Assembly: GCF_030272615.1 (NCBI RefSeq)
Contig: NC_081415.1
Location: 511,693,873-511,753,872, forward strand
Length of the DNA: 60,000 nucleotides
DNA from: Cryptomeria japonica
Taxonomy: Eukaryota; Streptophyta; Pinopsida; Cupressales; Cupressaceae
Direction of reading: 5' to 3'
Position numbers and translations under genes: made by a program. Below the pieces are notes generated by a model. It worked only from the letters and a program-made list of their open reading frames with translations, ran no database searches and was not told the DNA's origin. Of this stretch, positions 1 through 10,937 are shown in pieces (within the stretch, counting starts at the first letter, position 1; each line of letters starts with the position of its first letter).

Positions 1-456
1 ATTTGAAAACATTGAACCAAATGATAAATAGGACCTTGGACAGAGCATGGCCTTAGTTGAGGGTTTTGAACTTTGGTTGGAGTATTGAGTAGCTAAGGGC
101 CATGAGCCTAAAACCAAATTGTTAGCATCAAACCTTGAAGAAAACTTTGCTACCCCTTCATGTCCATGTAGAAGACTCCTAATGCATTCTGAAATAGTAT
201 GTTGAATGCCAAGAAAAGAGGTTTGAGTATGAGTAGTTGGGTGGAGTGAGTAATTGAAGCAAGTAGAGCATGGGTGTGAGCCATCACCAAGAAGAGGATG
301 TTGTTAGTGGAGACTTGTAGAGAGACCTATCAAATGTAACTAAACTTGTCATTGGAAACATGAGGAGCAAACATAAACAACACTCCTTGTTTCCTATTAT
401 TGGTCTTTGAGTCAAATTGGCCCTTTTTTAGCACTCTCCTAGGAATCTCCTTATCA
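1..456 (+). repeat. 5' LTR (3' part only) of the chromovirus
   Basis: This stretch matches 6812-7265 almost base for base and ends in TATCA, like the 3' LTR. It is followed after three bases by the primer binding site, which fixes the LTR end at 456. Confidence 0.9.
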
Positions 457-459
457 TAG

Positions 460-472
460 TGGTATGAAAGCC
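460..472 (+). other. Primer binding site, initiator tRNA-Met type
   Basis: TGGTATGAAAGCC lies three bases after the LTR. It resembles the common plant primer site TGGTATCAGAGCC, complementary to the 3' end of initiator tRNA-Met, with two mismatches. Confidence 0.85.
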
Positions 473-509
473 AACAAAAGATTCAGGAGGAAAGAAACAT
501 TAGGCAAAC

Positions 510-1700
510 ATGGTGACCAATGAAGAATTGGCTAAGAAGGTTGAAGACCAAGAAGAGGAAAATTGGGCACTTAGAGAGAGATTAGATGAACTAGCAATGA
601 AACTAGCTGAAGTAGAAGTCAAAACTGAAGAAGTTCATGATAAGGTTGGAGATCAGGGTAAAATGATGGCAATAGAGGATGAAGTCCCCATGCCTGACCC
701 TGTCATTGAGAAAGAACCATTCTTGATAGCCTTGAGAGCTATGAGTGGTAAAACCTTAGAGGGAGTGGCTCTTTTCAGTGGGAAGATGGATCCAAATGCT
801 CTAATAGAGTGGATTGAGGGTCTAGAAACCCATTTTGAATGTGATGGGATAACTAAAGCACAGAGGGTTAAGGTAGCTAAATCAAGGTTGAGAGGGGCAG
901 CCTTAACATGGTGGAAATTCATCCAAGAGGAAAGGGTGAAGGATGGTAAAAACCCAATAGCCACCTGGAAAGCAATGGTAGCCAAAATAAAAGAAACCTA
1001 CCTTCTTGAAGACTATGAAATACAACTTCATAGGAAAAGACAAAATCTGAGACAAAAAGACTTAGATGTCAATAGCTACACTGAGGAGTTTTAGAAATTG
1101 TGCATGAGATCCAGAGTAGTAGAGGATGAGAGCATAAAAGTGGCAAGGTACTTGAATGGGTTAAGGTGGAACATCTAGGAAGAGATGAGCTTGTTATGCC
1201 CACAAATAGTCCATAAGTGTTATCAATTGGCACTTAAAGTGGAAGAGAAAGGTAGGAGAAGGCATGAACAAAACAATTGAGGTAGAGGTAGGGGAAGAGA
1301 TGGTAGAGGCCATAGAGGCAATTTTGGGGGAAGAAGCATAGATCAACAATCCCTAGGAAAGTCTAAACTTATAGAGAAAAGTGGGGATTCTCAGAGCAAA
1401 CCCAACTATAGGGGTAGGGGATCAAGCAACCCGAGTAGGGGTAGATCTAATGGACCAAGGAGAGGGTCCTACTTCTCAACCATGAAGTGCTATAACTACC
1501 ATTAGTTGGGCCACCCTACCTATAGATGCCCAGAGAAGCCTAGTTCATCCTATGGTGGTGAAAAGAGGGTAAACTATGTTCAGGAAGATGGAGGAAATAC
1601 TAGAACTTCAACACTGAACCACCTAGCTTCAAAAGATGGTGAGAGTTTGGTGATCAAAAGAGTGTTAATGAAGAAGCCACACAATATAGAGGTCTCATAG
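510..1700 (+). pseudogene. gag: Chromovirus gag (capsid/nucleocapsid), broken
   Basis: The frame opens at ATG 510 shortly after the primer site. An N-terminal charged helical segment (about residues 1-50) is followed by a Retrotrans_gag region around residues 85-195, containing the typical WWKF and YLLEDYE stretches. A nucleocapsid zinc knuckle sits at 1485-1530. It reads C-x2-Y-x4-H-x4-C, so the second cysteine has become tyrosine (a G-to-A change), and a TAG interrupts it at 1503. Further stops are at 1092 (TAG), 1176 (TAG), 1278 (TGA) and 1698 (TAG). Between the capsid and the knuckle is a Gly/Arg-rich stretch. It is in the same frame as protease and RT downstream, so the element probably made one Gag-Pol polyprotein. 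Confidence 0.85.
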
Positions 1701-1709
1701 AGAAGAGCA

Positions 1710-1988
1710 TTGTTCAGGATCAAGTGTAAAATCATGGGAAAGGTGTGTAAGGTGATCATAGATTTAGGATCCATGGATAACATCATATCAAAAGAAGCAG
1801 TAAGCAAATTGAAACTACCTAGGATACAACACAAGGAACCATACAAAGTCACATGGTTGAATAAGGGACAACATGTGTTAGTAAATGAGAAAGCTTGGGT
1901 AGATTTCCACATAGGTGGATATGTAGATAGGATCCTATGTGACATCCTTCCTATGGATGCTTGCCACCTGCTCTTGGGTAGACCATGA
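1710..1988 (+). pseudogene. Chromovirus aspartic protease, active site mutated
   Basis: A retropepsin-like domain in the same frame as gag. The active-site motif, normally D-S/T-G, reads D-L-G-S (near 1762), which is explained by a C-to-T change in a TCA serine codon. The downstream hydrophobic flap region and the closing LLLGRP motif are recognisable. A TGA at 1986 falls where the family has tryptophan (GRPW). Loss of the catalytic Ser/Thr should impair the enzyme. The domain continues without another stop into RT. Confidence 0.8.
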
Positions 1989-2114
1989 CAGATTGACCAA
2001 AAAGAACAACATGATGGGGAAAGAAACTCCTATCCATTTAGGAAAGATGGAGTAACCTATCATATTCAATCCCTCATTGAAGAAGGAGAGAGCAACAACA
2101 AGGTACCTAACATC

Positions 2115-3617
2115 TTGTTAGTCAATGAGAAAGTGTTCATAAAAACACTAGAAGAAGGTGAAGGAGTAGGATTTGCACTCGTAGTGAAACCCAAGGAAGA
2201 AAAGGTGGAAAAGAAAGTTAAGATACCATATGAGGTGCAGAAAATCCTTGACAACTTCAAAGCAATAATTAGTGATGGTACACCTACAACTTTACCACCT
2301 CCTAGAGCCATTAGCCATCAAATTGATTTCATACCTAGAGCCTCTTTACCAAATAAGGCAGCCTATAAGATGACCCTTGAACAAAATGAAGAAGTAGCAA
2401 GACAAATACAAGAACTCCTAGACCAATGGCTGATTAGGAAAAGCATTAGTCCTTGTGCAGTAGCTACAGTGTTGGCACCTAAGAAGAGTGGTACATGGAG
2501 ACTTTGCATAGATTCTAGAACCATAAACAAGATCACCATCAGATACAGATTTCCCATACCCAGGATAGAGGACTTGATGGATTGTTTGGGGGGTACACAG
2601 TATTTCAGTAAGATTGATTTGAAGAGTGGTTACCATCAGATAAGAATCAAGGAGGGTAATGAGTGGAAGACAACTTTCAAAATTAATGAGGGTCTCTATG
2701 AGTGGCTTGTCATGCCATTTGGACTCTCAAATGCTCCCAGCACATTCATGAGACTCATGAATGAAGTTTTACATGATTTCATAGGCAAATTTATTGTTGT
2801 GTATTTAGATGATATACTCATTTTCAGTAAGACCAAAGTAGAGCATCTAAAACATTTAGCTATTGTTTTGAGAAAGTTATCTGATGAACAACTAACCATT
2901 AATCTTAAAAAATGTGATTTTATGAAGCAAGAATTGGTCTATCTTGGTTTTGTTGTATCGGGAGGCAATCTGAAAATGGATCACTCAAAAGTGGCAGCAA
3001 TAACTAGTTGGCCAACTCCTAAGACAGCCAGTGATGTCAAAAGCTTCCATGGTTTGGCACAGTTTTATAGGAAATTCATCAGGGGATTCCATGAGATTTG
3101 TGCTCCAATGTTGGACACCATCAAAGGGGGTGTAAAGGTAAATTTTAAATGGACAAGTGCAGCCAATAAGGGGTTTGAGTTATTGAAAACTAAAGTGGCT
3201 ACTCAACCAATGCTCATTTTACCTAGTTTTGATAAGCTATTTACTATTGAATGTGATGCTAGCAATATTGCAGTAGGAGCTATTTTAAGTCAAGAAAATA
3301 GACTAGTTGCATTCTTTAGTGATAAGTTAAATGATGAAAAGAAAAAGTAATATTCCTATGATTTAGAAATCTATGCATTAGTACAAGAACTTAGGAAATA
3401 GAGACCCTATCTTCTTCCTAAAGAGTTTGTTGTATACATAGATAATCAGGTACTCAATTTCTTGAACTCACAGAATAAACTGAATCATAGGCATGTTAAA
3501 TGGGTAGAATATTTACAAGCTTACACTTTTACTCTTAAGCATAAGAAGGGTTAGTTGAATAAAGTAGCAGATGCTTTGAGTAGAAGGTTGTTAACTATTA
3601 ATGAGATTCAAGTTTAG
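2115..3617 (+). pseudogene. Chromovirus reverse transcriptase and RNase H, broken
   Basis: RT fingers and palm are present in order: the LCIDSRTINK region, the KIDLKSGYHQIRI motif with a catalytic aspartate, MPFGLSNAPSTFM, and the YLDD catalytic box at about 2800-2815. The thumb and connection (KFIRGFHEICAP) follow. The Ty3-type RNase H begins near 3240 with ECDAS and continues past a TAA at 3348 through DLEIYALV to the LNKVADALSRR motif that closes this domain. Stops at 3348 (TAA), 3399 (TAG), 3552 (TAG) and 3615 (TAG) break RNase H, while RT itself (2115-3347) is an uninterrupted frame. It copied the element's RNA into DNA when functional. Confidence 0.92.
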
Positions 3618-4856
3618 AGAACTGGTATTGATAGTTTCAAAGATTTGTATCCTACTGATGATGATTTTGTTGAAGCTTATAAGGTTTGTCAAGATTTTGA
3701 GAATAGTTTCCATGGTGCATATGCTGATTTCACTTTGCAGGATGGTTTTCTATTCAGGGGTGGACAGTTGTGTGTTCCAAAGGGTTCTATGAGAGAGAAC
3801 CTCATTCAAGAGAAGCACAATGGGTACTTAAGTGGACATTTCGGTCTCAATAAGACCTTAGAGCTGGTTCAAAGGTTCCATTATTGGCCTAAGATGCAGA
3901 GAGACATCAGGAGGTATGTTGAGAAATGCTTGTATGTCAGAAAGCCAAAGGTAATTCTTCTAATGCTGGTTTGTATCAGCCTCTTCCTATCCCACATAGA
4001 CCTTGGGATTGCATTAGTGTGGATTTTGTGGTAGGATTACCTATAACTCAAGCAGGATTTGATAGAATTTTTGTAGTGGTTGACAGATTTAGCAAAATGG
4101 CTCATTTTATTCCTTGTAAAACAACACATGATGCAAGTCATATTGCTTATTTATTTTTCACATAAGTTGTTAGAATACATGGATTGCCTACTAGCATTAT
4201 TTCAGATAGGGATGTTAAGTTTCTTGGTCATTTCTAGAAAATATTATGGAAGAGATTGGGTACTAATCTCTCTTTTGGTTCAGCTTATCACCCACAAAAG
4301 GATGGCCAAACCAAAGTTGTGAACAGATCTCTTGGAAACATGCTTAGGTGCGTGACAAAGGAATATGGGCAGAGTTGGGATTAGCTCATTCATCAAGCAG
4401 AATATGCCTACAATAAAAGTGTTAACTAGTCTATAGGTAAAAGTCCATTTGAAGTTGTTTATGGTATGCATCCAAGGGGTATAATGGAGTTGAGGGATAT
4501 CACTAACTTGCAGCATAAGAGTGGAACAATAGATGACATGGCCCAATCCATGAAGGAGGTTCATGAGCAAGTGAGACAAGCTCTCCAAGATACCTCTCAA
4601 AAAGTCAAGGCAAGAGTGGATGCTACAAAGAGAGATGTTTAGTTTTCCATAGGTGATTATGTGATGGTTCATTTGAAAAAGGCAAGCCTACAAAAGGGAG
4701 TTCCAAGCAAACTTCAAATGAGAAGAATAGGCCCTTGCAAAATCTTGGCTAAGTATGGGTCAAATGCTTACAAAGTTGATTTGCCTACTAATGTTTCTTT
4801 GTCTCCCATTTTTAATGTTGAAAATCTGATTGCTTTCAAAGGGTAGCCACTTGAGG
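3618..4856 (+). pseudogene. Chromovirus integrase, frameshifted, catalytic Glu lost
   Basis: The zinc-binding N-terminus (H..GH then C..C) lies at 3820-3945. The reading frame changes near 3930, between the two cysteines, which looks like loss of a single base. The core shows the first aspartate in SVDFVVGLP (near 4020) and the second in ISDRDVKF (near 4207). The position of the catalytic glutamate (GQT-E-VVNR in relatives) is a lysine codon at 4313-4315, so DDE has become DDK. Stops are at 4163 (TAA), 4235, 4382, 4427, 4640 and 4844 (all TAG). The C-terminal GPY/F-like motif (RIGPCKIL) is present near 4722. Confidence 0.88.
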
Positions 4857-4929
4857 AGATTCAATGAGTTTCAGATGTTTCCAAATCCCTTTCTGATCTA
4901 TCTATCCCTTCTCTTTCATTTCCCCAAGC

Positions 4930-5098
4930 AGAACAGGTTCTAGACTCCAGAATTCTCAAAAAGACAAGGCATCACACCTACATGGTGAATCTCGTCAAAT
5001 GGAAGGATAAGCCTACCTCAAAGGCTACATGGATACCTGAAAATGACTTTCAAAAGTTTGGCATCCTTTCTTCTTTGCTGCCTCAAGGAGTCACATGA
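4930..5098 (+). pseudogene. Chromodomain at the integrase C-terminus
   Basis: After the integrase the frame encodes a Y-x-V-x-L-V-K-W-K start followed by ATWIPENDF (4977-5050), the hallmark of a chromodomain. It ends at TGA 5096-5098 just before the purine tract. In chromoviruses this module is thought to steer integration to heterochromatin. The aromatic residues Y and W are kept. Confidence 0.82.
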
Positions 5099-5110
5099 CT
5101 TCTTTGTATT

Positions 5111-5120
5111 TGGGGGAGTA
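5111..5120 (+). other. Polypurine tract of the chromovirus
   Basis: TGGGGGAGTA sits directly before the TG of the 3' LTR and after the gag-pol stop, the expected place for the plus-strand primer. Confidence 0.75.
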
Positions 5121-7265
5121 TGGTGCAGGAGCACCTAGTTGAGTAAAACTCCCATTTTTGAGTTTTTTGTTTGTAATGTCTTGTAATAGGTTGATTATTT
5201 TGTTTTAGGTTTTTATGAGTCAGATGTAGTGGTTTTGATCTCATTTTGGGCTTAAGAGATCAAATCTTGCATTTCAGGCTTTGAGTTGACAACTTTTGCT
5301 AAAAAAGTGCAAAATTGCTAAAAAGGTCTTCTAATGATTTCAAAAGCATTGAAACATGTTTGATAGGTGTTTTTAGGAATTTCTAAGTTGATTAGACAAG
5401 TTGACAAGGTTAGATTGTCAAAAATGCCTTTTTGAGCAAAACATGTTGTCATTTGGCTCAAAAAGTTGTCAAAATTGTCATTTTTTGTGTTTTTCTTGCA
5501 AAACATGGTTATGGAAGCCTCCTATCTATATTGAGATTGATAACCACCTTATTGTACTATAAAAAAACCTCTCTTTTCTTAGAAGCAGGTTGGTGATTGT
5601 TTAAACAAGAGTTTCTTCAATAAAATCATGAGATAATGGCTTTATGACTAGTTTTTGTATCTTTTAGTGCAATGATCTGTACTATAGCTTCTTAATCTAT
5701 ATGTACCTTTGGGAAAGTGTAAATAGTACTTGTATAATGCTTTTTAGTTTATTGTGGCATTGGTTTCATCTGAAAGTTTGATTTTACAAAATTATTTCCA
5801 AACTATGTGCTTGCTTCCCTGTCAAGGGTTTGAAGCTCCAAAACGACTCCACTTGACTAATCCATTCTTGGGATCCCACAATATGGATTTAGTCAAGTTT
5901 TCACTCATGTATATATTATACATATGCTTTTTTTTAAAGCCAAAATGGTGGTTGGAAGAAGGATTTGAGTGAATACTAGGCAAGTATTGATTACTCGGCT
6001 AGTAGTGTGTTTAAAACTCAAGATTTGCATGCAAAGTCTAATTTGGAGTGAACAAATACATGAGACAGAGGTTTGGACATATGTCCAATGGTGTGTAAGA
6101 TCACATTTTCTCATTGGTTGAGCTTGATCCAATCAAACTTTATCATTTTTGTAAGCAAACAGTGAGTTCACTATTTTTATGATTTGTATTTTGACAAAAT
6201 GCTCATGGAATGCTTTAAGAGCATAATCCAAGCCTTGAATCATGAAGGAATTGTAATAGGAGGTTTTTTAAATGTTTGAAGACCTCATTGAGGCTCTATT
6301 CAAGTTAATACTTCTTGTAAAATAGGTCCAAAAAGTGTAGTAGCAGTCTGACTGGTAAAGGGCAGCAAATTGGCAGTCTCAATGACATTTCTCTCCATTT
6401 TCAGTTGCTTGCCAAGTATTTGGCATTATGCTTTAGTGACAATGATAGGAGACACTTTTGGAAGACCTTTTAAAGGGCCTAAGAAGCTTTAGGGACTCAC
6501 ATTGGTGGTCAACAAAGAAAACTAAGTTGACAAGCTTCAAAACCCTCAAAAACCCTACAATTAGGCCACAAATGGTGGATAGTCCTCATATTGCCCTAGC
6601 AGCAGCCTAAACCATGAAAATTAGTTAGCATATACCTCTACACAATCATCCAAACCAATATTTTTGGAGGAGAATCCCATCATTGGGCAGGGTGAGTAAA
6701 TTTAGGCCAATTAAACCTCCATGGGCTAGTAGCCCTTTTGACAATTTTTGACTAAAATTCAAAATGCGATAAAAAGGAGGAGTTTGGGGAACATGAAACC
6801 CTATGAGGAAATTTGAAAAAATTGAAACAAATGATAAATAGGACCTTGGACAAAGCATGGACTTAGTTGAGGGTTTTGACCTTTGGTTGGAGTATTGAGT
6901 AGCTAAGGGCCATGAGCCTAAAACCAAATTGTGAGCATCAAACCTTGAAGAAAACTTTGCTACCCCTTCATGTCCATGTAGAAGACTCCTAATGCATTCT
7001 AAAATAGTATGTTGAATGCCAATAAAAGAGGTTTGAGTATGAGTAGCTGGGTGGAGTGAGTAATTAAAGCAAGTAGAGCATGGGTGTGAGCCATCACCAA
7101 GAAGAGGAGGTTGTTACTAGAGTCTTGTAGAGATACCTATCAGGTGTAACTAAACTTGTCATTACAAACATTAGGAGAAGACACAAACAACACTTCTTAT
7201 TTCCTATTATTGGCCTTTGAGTCAAATTGGCCCTTTTGAGCACTCTCCTAGCAATCTCCCTATCA
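5121..7265 (+). repeat. 3' LTR of the chromovirus (2145 bp)
   Basis: It starts TGGTGCAGGAGC right after the purine tract and ends TATCA at 7265, where the match to the 5' LTR stops. The first 15 bases include a perfect hairpin, GGTGC-AGGA-GCACC. Short ORFs inside it are not coding. Promoter and polyadenylation signals are expected here but I could not place them. Confidence 0.88.
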
Positions 7266-8431
7266 TTTACCGACACCCTTCTGGTCCTGGTAGGTTGTGT
7301 GGTGTTTGGCTGGATTGGATCTAGCATAATCCAATATATGCTTCGATATGGTTTGGTTATGGAATTGGCTTATTCATGATACTCACGTTCATATTCAATA
7401 AGTTGATTTTGGTCTGGTGATTGGATGGTATCACATTTGCTTGGAAGCTTGGTTTGTGGTTCCGGTGAGGGTTTCACCAACAAAGCTTTGATGGAGATCT
7501 TTGATGATATGCATAAGTGGTGTTGGTGCAACTTCTTGTATGGATTCATGATGTTTATGGTAATCATGTTTGAGACTTGGTGGATGGATTTCATTGCTTT
7601 AGCATGTGGACCTATATTGAGTCTCGGTTGATCTAGGTTATGGATTGGCTTGATGTAACGTGTGGATTGGACCTCGTGATGTGTTTTTGAGATGTCTTAT
7701 ATGTTGGATACTATTTGTTTTGTCTAAGGCCGACATGTTTTGTAATTATATAATTGGTTTATCATCTAGTGGCTGACCTGATTGTTTATGCTCGAGGGTT
7801 TGTATATATATGATGTAAGATCTCATTGTAGATCATCAAGTGATATTAGGATATATGAATGGGATATGGATATGTAATGTGGGAATAACGTAATATCATT
7901 TATGCAGAGAATTCGGTCGATCATTGGAGATCAAGTTGGGTTTATGTAAGAGGATTTAGTCCTCCGGTATTAAGCTTAACGAGAACTGTACTTAGCCATA
8001 GGAGATGTTATCTTTGCAGTTCTTTCATTCTTTTGGATTGTAGTCTGGATTTCTATGTAGCCAGTGAGACTCCTTTTGTGATAAGTAGGGGGCTCTAGGA
8101 TATTGGCCTTCCTACAAGTGCAGGCCCCTCAATAGTAATTCACATATTTACTACAGAATTATTATCTAACTCTAGATAGGCTTCCCACCATGGATTTTCC
8201 CTTTACCGTGTTTTCCACATATAAATCTTGGTGTCATGTGGATGGTATTTATTCTCTAATTATTGTTTATACTTAATCGGTTTAACTGGTATTCTGATAT
8301 TTGGTTTAAAATTTCTTGTATTAATGTTTTGGGTTCCATTATTAAAGTTTTAGTTGCTAAATATTCTTGTAATTTGTAACAACTGATTCACCCCTACTCT
8401 CAGTTGTCTTCTAGTTATTTGAATTGTCTAA
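7266..8431 (+). repeat. Degraded copia-type LTR fragment
   Basis: The 3' part carries features common in plant Ty1/copia LTRs: a CCACCATGGATTTTCCC-like stretch (8186-8203), TTTTCCACATATAAATCTTGG (near 8212) and a CACCCCTACTCTCAGTTG ending (8391-8408). A similar ending is at 40316-40353. No internal region or partner LTR was found, and the 5' side abuts the chromovirus LTR, so it may be a fragment interrupted by that element. The exact ends are uncertain. Confidence 0.4.
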
Positions 8432-9297
8432 CAGTTGATACCTTTTTTTTTATTTGTAAGGGGGGTAGCACTAGCCTTTGTGTTGTATTTGTTCCTTTTT
8501 CTCCAATTGAGGTGAAGATTCCAGATGATATGTTGGTGCTTAGTCTCTTGGTTGTTATTTTGAATGCCATGGGCATTGTTGTCGAAGATGGAAAGTATTG
8601 ACATGGAGTTGTTGATTCCCTATTTCTTTATTGTTGGAGAGAGAACAGTCTTCTATATGGTGTAGCTCCCTTATCCCCTATTGAGGAGGGGATTTTGGAA
8701 GTTTTCTTGTACATTTCTTTGTTCTTTCTCAAAATCAAGGTTAAGGGTTTCTTTCAAAAACCCATTGCTAGTTGTGGGAGCCTTATAAGACTCACTCTTA
8801 CTGGTAGTGGGAGCCTTATAAAACCCACTCAGAAGGTTGAGGGAGCATGGAAAAACCCTATGTATTTCCTCTTTTTCAGAGCCAGACCGGATGCTGGCAG
8901 TTTTCAAGGGCCTAGTTTGGCCAGTCTTTGTTTTTGGTTAGGATCAGGTTTTGCTGATGATTTCCTGTTAATTTTGTTACTGGTTAAGGGAGCTTGGGAA
9001 AACCCTACTTGTTGGCTGAGGAGGCCACACAAACCCTTTTTTTTCTGCCTTCAAGATCTATTAGTTGTTTTAGATCTATTTCTTCTGCTAGCATGGTTTG
9101 TTTTATCTTATCTTTGTAGTTTGGTTGGTGTTGGTTTAGCTTTGTCTACTATTTGTTTTGGATCTATCTTTCTACAGTGTCCCTTTGTTGGTTCTGAATC
9201 CATGAAAAAATTGAGGGTTTTATGTCCCTTCAAAACATTTTGTACAGGGTTTCTCATCCCCTCAAAACCTATGTATCCTAATAAAAAAAATGGATAA
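8432..9297 (+). mobile_element. Non-LTR-like 3' end with A-rich tail
   Basis: It ends with a block (GGGTTTTATGTCCCTTCAAAAC, then CCTAATAAAAAAAATGG) that resembles the 3' ends at 27190-27242, and on the minus strand near 14630 and 31915, all of which follow the ORF3-family coding remnants. No ORF3-like protein is recognisable here. A motif of the form GGGAGC followed by AAACCC is repeated about four times between 8779 and 9014. The open frame of about 200 codons is hydrophobic and low in complexity and I do not call it a gene. It could be the 3' UTR of a different LINE subfamily. Confidence 0.35.
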
Positions 9298-9955
9298 AAT
9301 TGACATCACGGACATAAGATTTATGTTGGGGTTGTAATTTTTTCTTGTACCATTTTTCATTGTTTGTGATTTATATCTTTATTTGACCCATTATTGATAT
9401 TCAATACAATAAATTTATAGTGGGTCCATTTTACTTTGAGCTAGTTAAAAAAATTATAAGTATAAATAAGTTGGAATATGACCTTATTCAATCTTTCTTT
9501 CTAGTTTTATACCTTTTCCTTTCTCTCATGAACTATTTGTTAGTGCATTCTATATTTAGGAGGCATAACTTTTTAGTTTAAGCTCACTTAATCAATATAA
9601 TCTTAGTTCTTTGACCTTATTATAGTTTCCTAATTTTAGATTAGCTTTCTTTTTGTTTCTATAAAGTATCTCCTTACTCTTTTGTAGTCATTAATCTTTT
9701 GTGCATCAATATAATTATTAAGTTGTTGAGAAAATCTATCTTGCTTGATTTCCATTTGTGACTGATGATTTTATTGTATGTGATTCATGGGCTTGTTGGG
9801 TTGAACAAATCATTCCAAAATGGTAACAAAACTCTAGATTTGCTAAGTTCTTGTCCAAATTTTGAGAATCTCAACCTTGTGGAGAAAAGTCAACTCATCC
9901 TGGAGAAAAGTAATTTTCTAGTTTTCACCGTAGCCACAAAAAACCATTTGGTTTT
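9298..9955. other. AT-rich spacer without recognisable content
   Basis: No coding similarity or repeat structure was seen. Near 9923-9951 it carries a TAGCCACAAAAAACCATTTG stretch that partly resembles 12362-12384 on the other side of the next element. Confidence 0.5.
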
Positions 9956-10413
9956 TGTTGGTATAATTATTTATTCATATAGGATATAATTACACCTTAC
10001 TTAAGTTGACTTAGGATAATTCATTTCATAGTATTTTGGATATGCGATACTTGCAAAAGTGTGCACATTGGGCTGATGCATGTAGGAGAATTTCTACCTT
10101 TTGGGGTCTTATCTTGTTGTTACATTCCACATTTGGTGGGTGATCGACCAGGAATATTATATTATTTCTCCTACCCACCCCTACCTATTCTTACCTACCC
10201 TTGTTTCTCATTGAGCAACATGTCATGATTGTGTTCTCACATATCCATATGGCCCTATCTTTATAAGCAGGCTCATCTACATTGTATATAATTTTTCATG
10301 ATCTAGTTGATCAGTATTTTGCATCTTGATTAGAATACAATTTATTCTCATCAAATCTATTTGTCTCCCTTTTGTGTTATTCTATATACTCTAGTTCTTG
10401 GCTATTTTCAACA
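9956..10413 (+). repeat. 5' LTR of the small copia element
   Basis: Aligns along its length with 11757-12211, including a CATATCCATATGGCC block and TATAAGCAGGCTCATC, which could hold a TATA-like promoter. Confidence 0.82.
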
Positions 10414-10448
10414 AATTGTCTATGTTCTCTTCATTTGAGCCTTTCACC

Positions 10449-10937
10449 ATGCCATATTTTTTGATGGGAAATCATACATACATGGATATGATTGGGAAAT
10501 GATCTTTTGCCATTTGGGATAACTCCTTCAATGATGTGATGTGTGTATCCCATTTCATAAACAATCTTCTTTCCATCTATCAAATCACTCATGGGGCAAC
10601 AAGGAAAACTGTGGAGTTCACACTTGATTCAGTTATCATTAGAGACTTGGAGACTAGAGCTATTATTGCTAGAGAGTTTGTACATCATGCATCTCGGTTG
10701 TACTCTTCATCACAATTTGGTCCTTTTGATGATGTTGATTCTTCACATGATTATTCAAATATTGAGGAGAATTTTGGTTACTTGAACTTGGGGATTTTCA
10801 CATGTGAACCCATTCTTGAGACTAGCATTTCATCTACTTCTCTTGATATCACATCACCTATTGCACTCAATGATGCAGATGATGCTACAATTGTGCCTCT
10901 AGTGATTCAGTGCAGTAGGATATTCCTTGTCTTCTAG
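10449..10937 (+). pseudogene. Copia fragment between protease and integrase, with acidic tail
   Basis: A frame from ATG 10449, interrupted by one TGA near 10500, encodes the segment that in copia elements joins protease to integrase: FLMGNHTYM, DVMCVSHF, NNLLSIYQITH, KTVEFT and SRLYSSSQFGP. The same segment is seen at 13960-14140. Instead of the expected integrase zinc-binding domain, it then runs into an acidic Asp/Ser-rich tail (FDDVDSSHDYSN onward) to a stop at 10935. A further acidic reading continues in another frame to about 11270. The function of the tail is unknown; it may be residual sequence joined by deletion. Confidence 0.6.

Larger units (their letters stand above)
1..7265 (+). 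mobile_element. Ty3/gypsy chromovirus, 5' LTR truncated by window edge
   Basis: An LTR retrotransposon with the order LTR, primer site, gag, protease, RT, RNase H, integrase, chromodomain, purine tract, LTR. Bases 1-456 match 6812-7265 at roughly 93% by eye (about 30 differences), so the two LTRs have aged considerably. If both LTRs are the same length, about 1.69 kb of the 5' LTR lies upstream of the window. The chromodomain after integrase places it among chromoviruses. The polyprotein has 17 premature stops, one frameshift and altered catalytic residues in protease and integrase, so this copy cannot act on its own. The 5' target duplication is outside the window; the five bases after the 3' LTR are TTTAC. 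Confidence 0.93.

Noticed and set aside
7266-8431. Host gene in the relatively GC-richer stretch after the chromovirus
   Set aside because: No frame longer than about 75 codons, no recognisable domain, and the 3' part carries copia LTR signatures.
8695-9297. A 200-codon open frame with hydrophobic stretches that could look like a membrane protein
   Set aside because: Composition follows the T-rich strand, no recognisable family, and the region resembles the 3' UTR of non-LTR elements seen elsewhere in the window.
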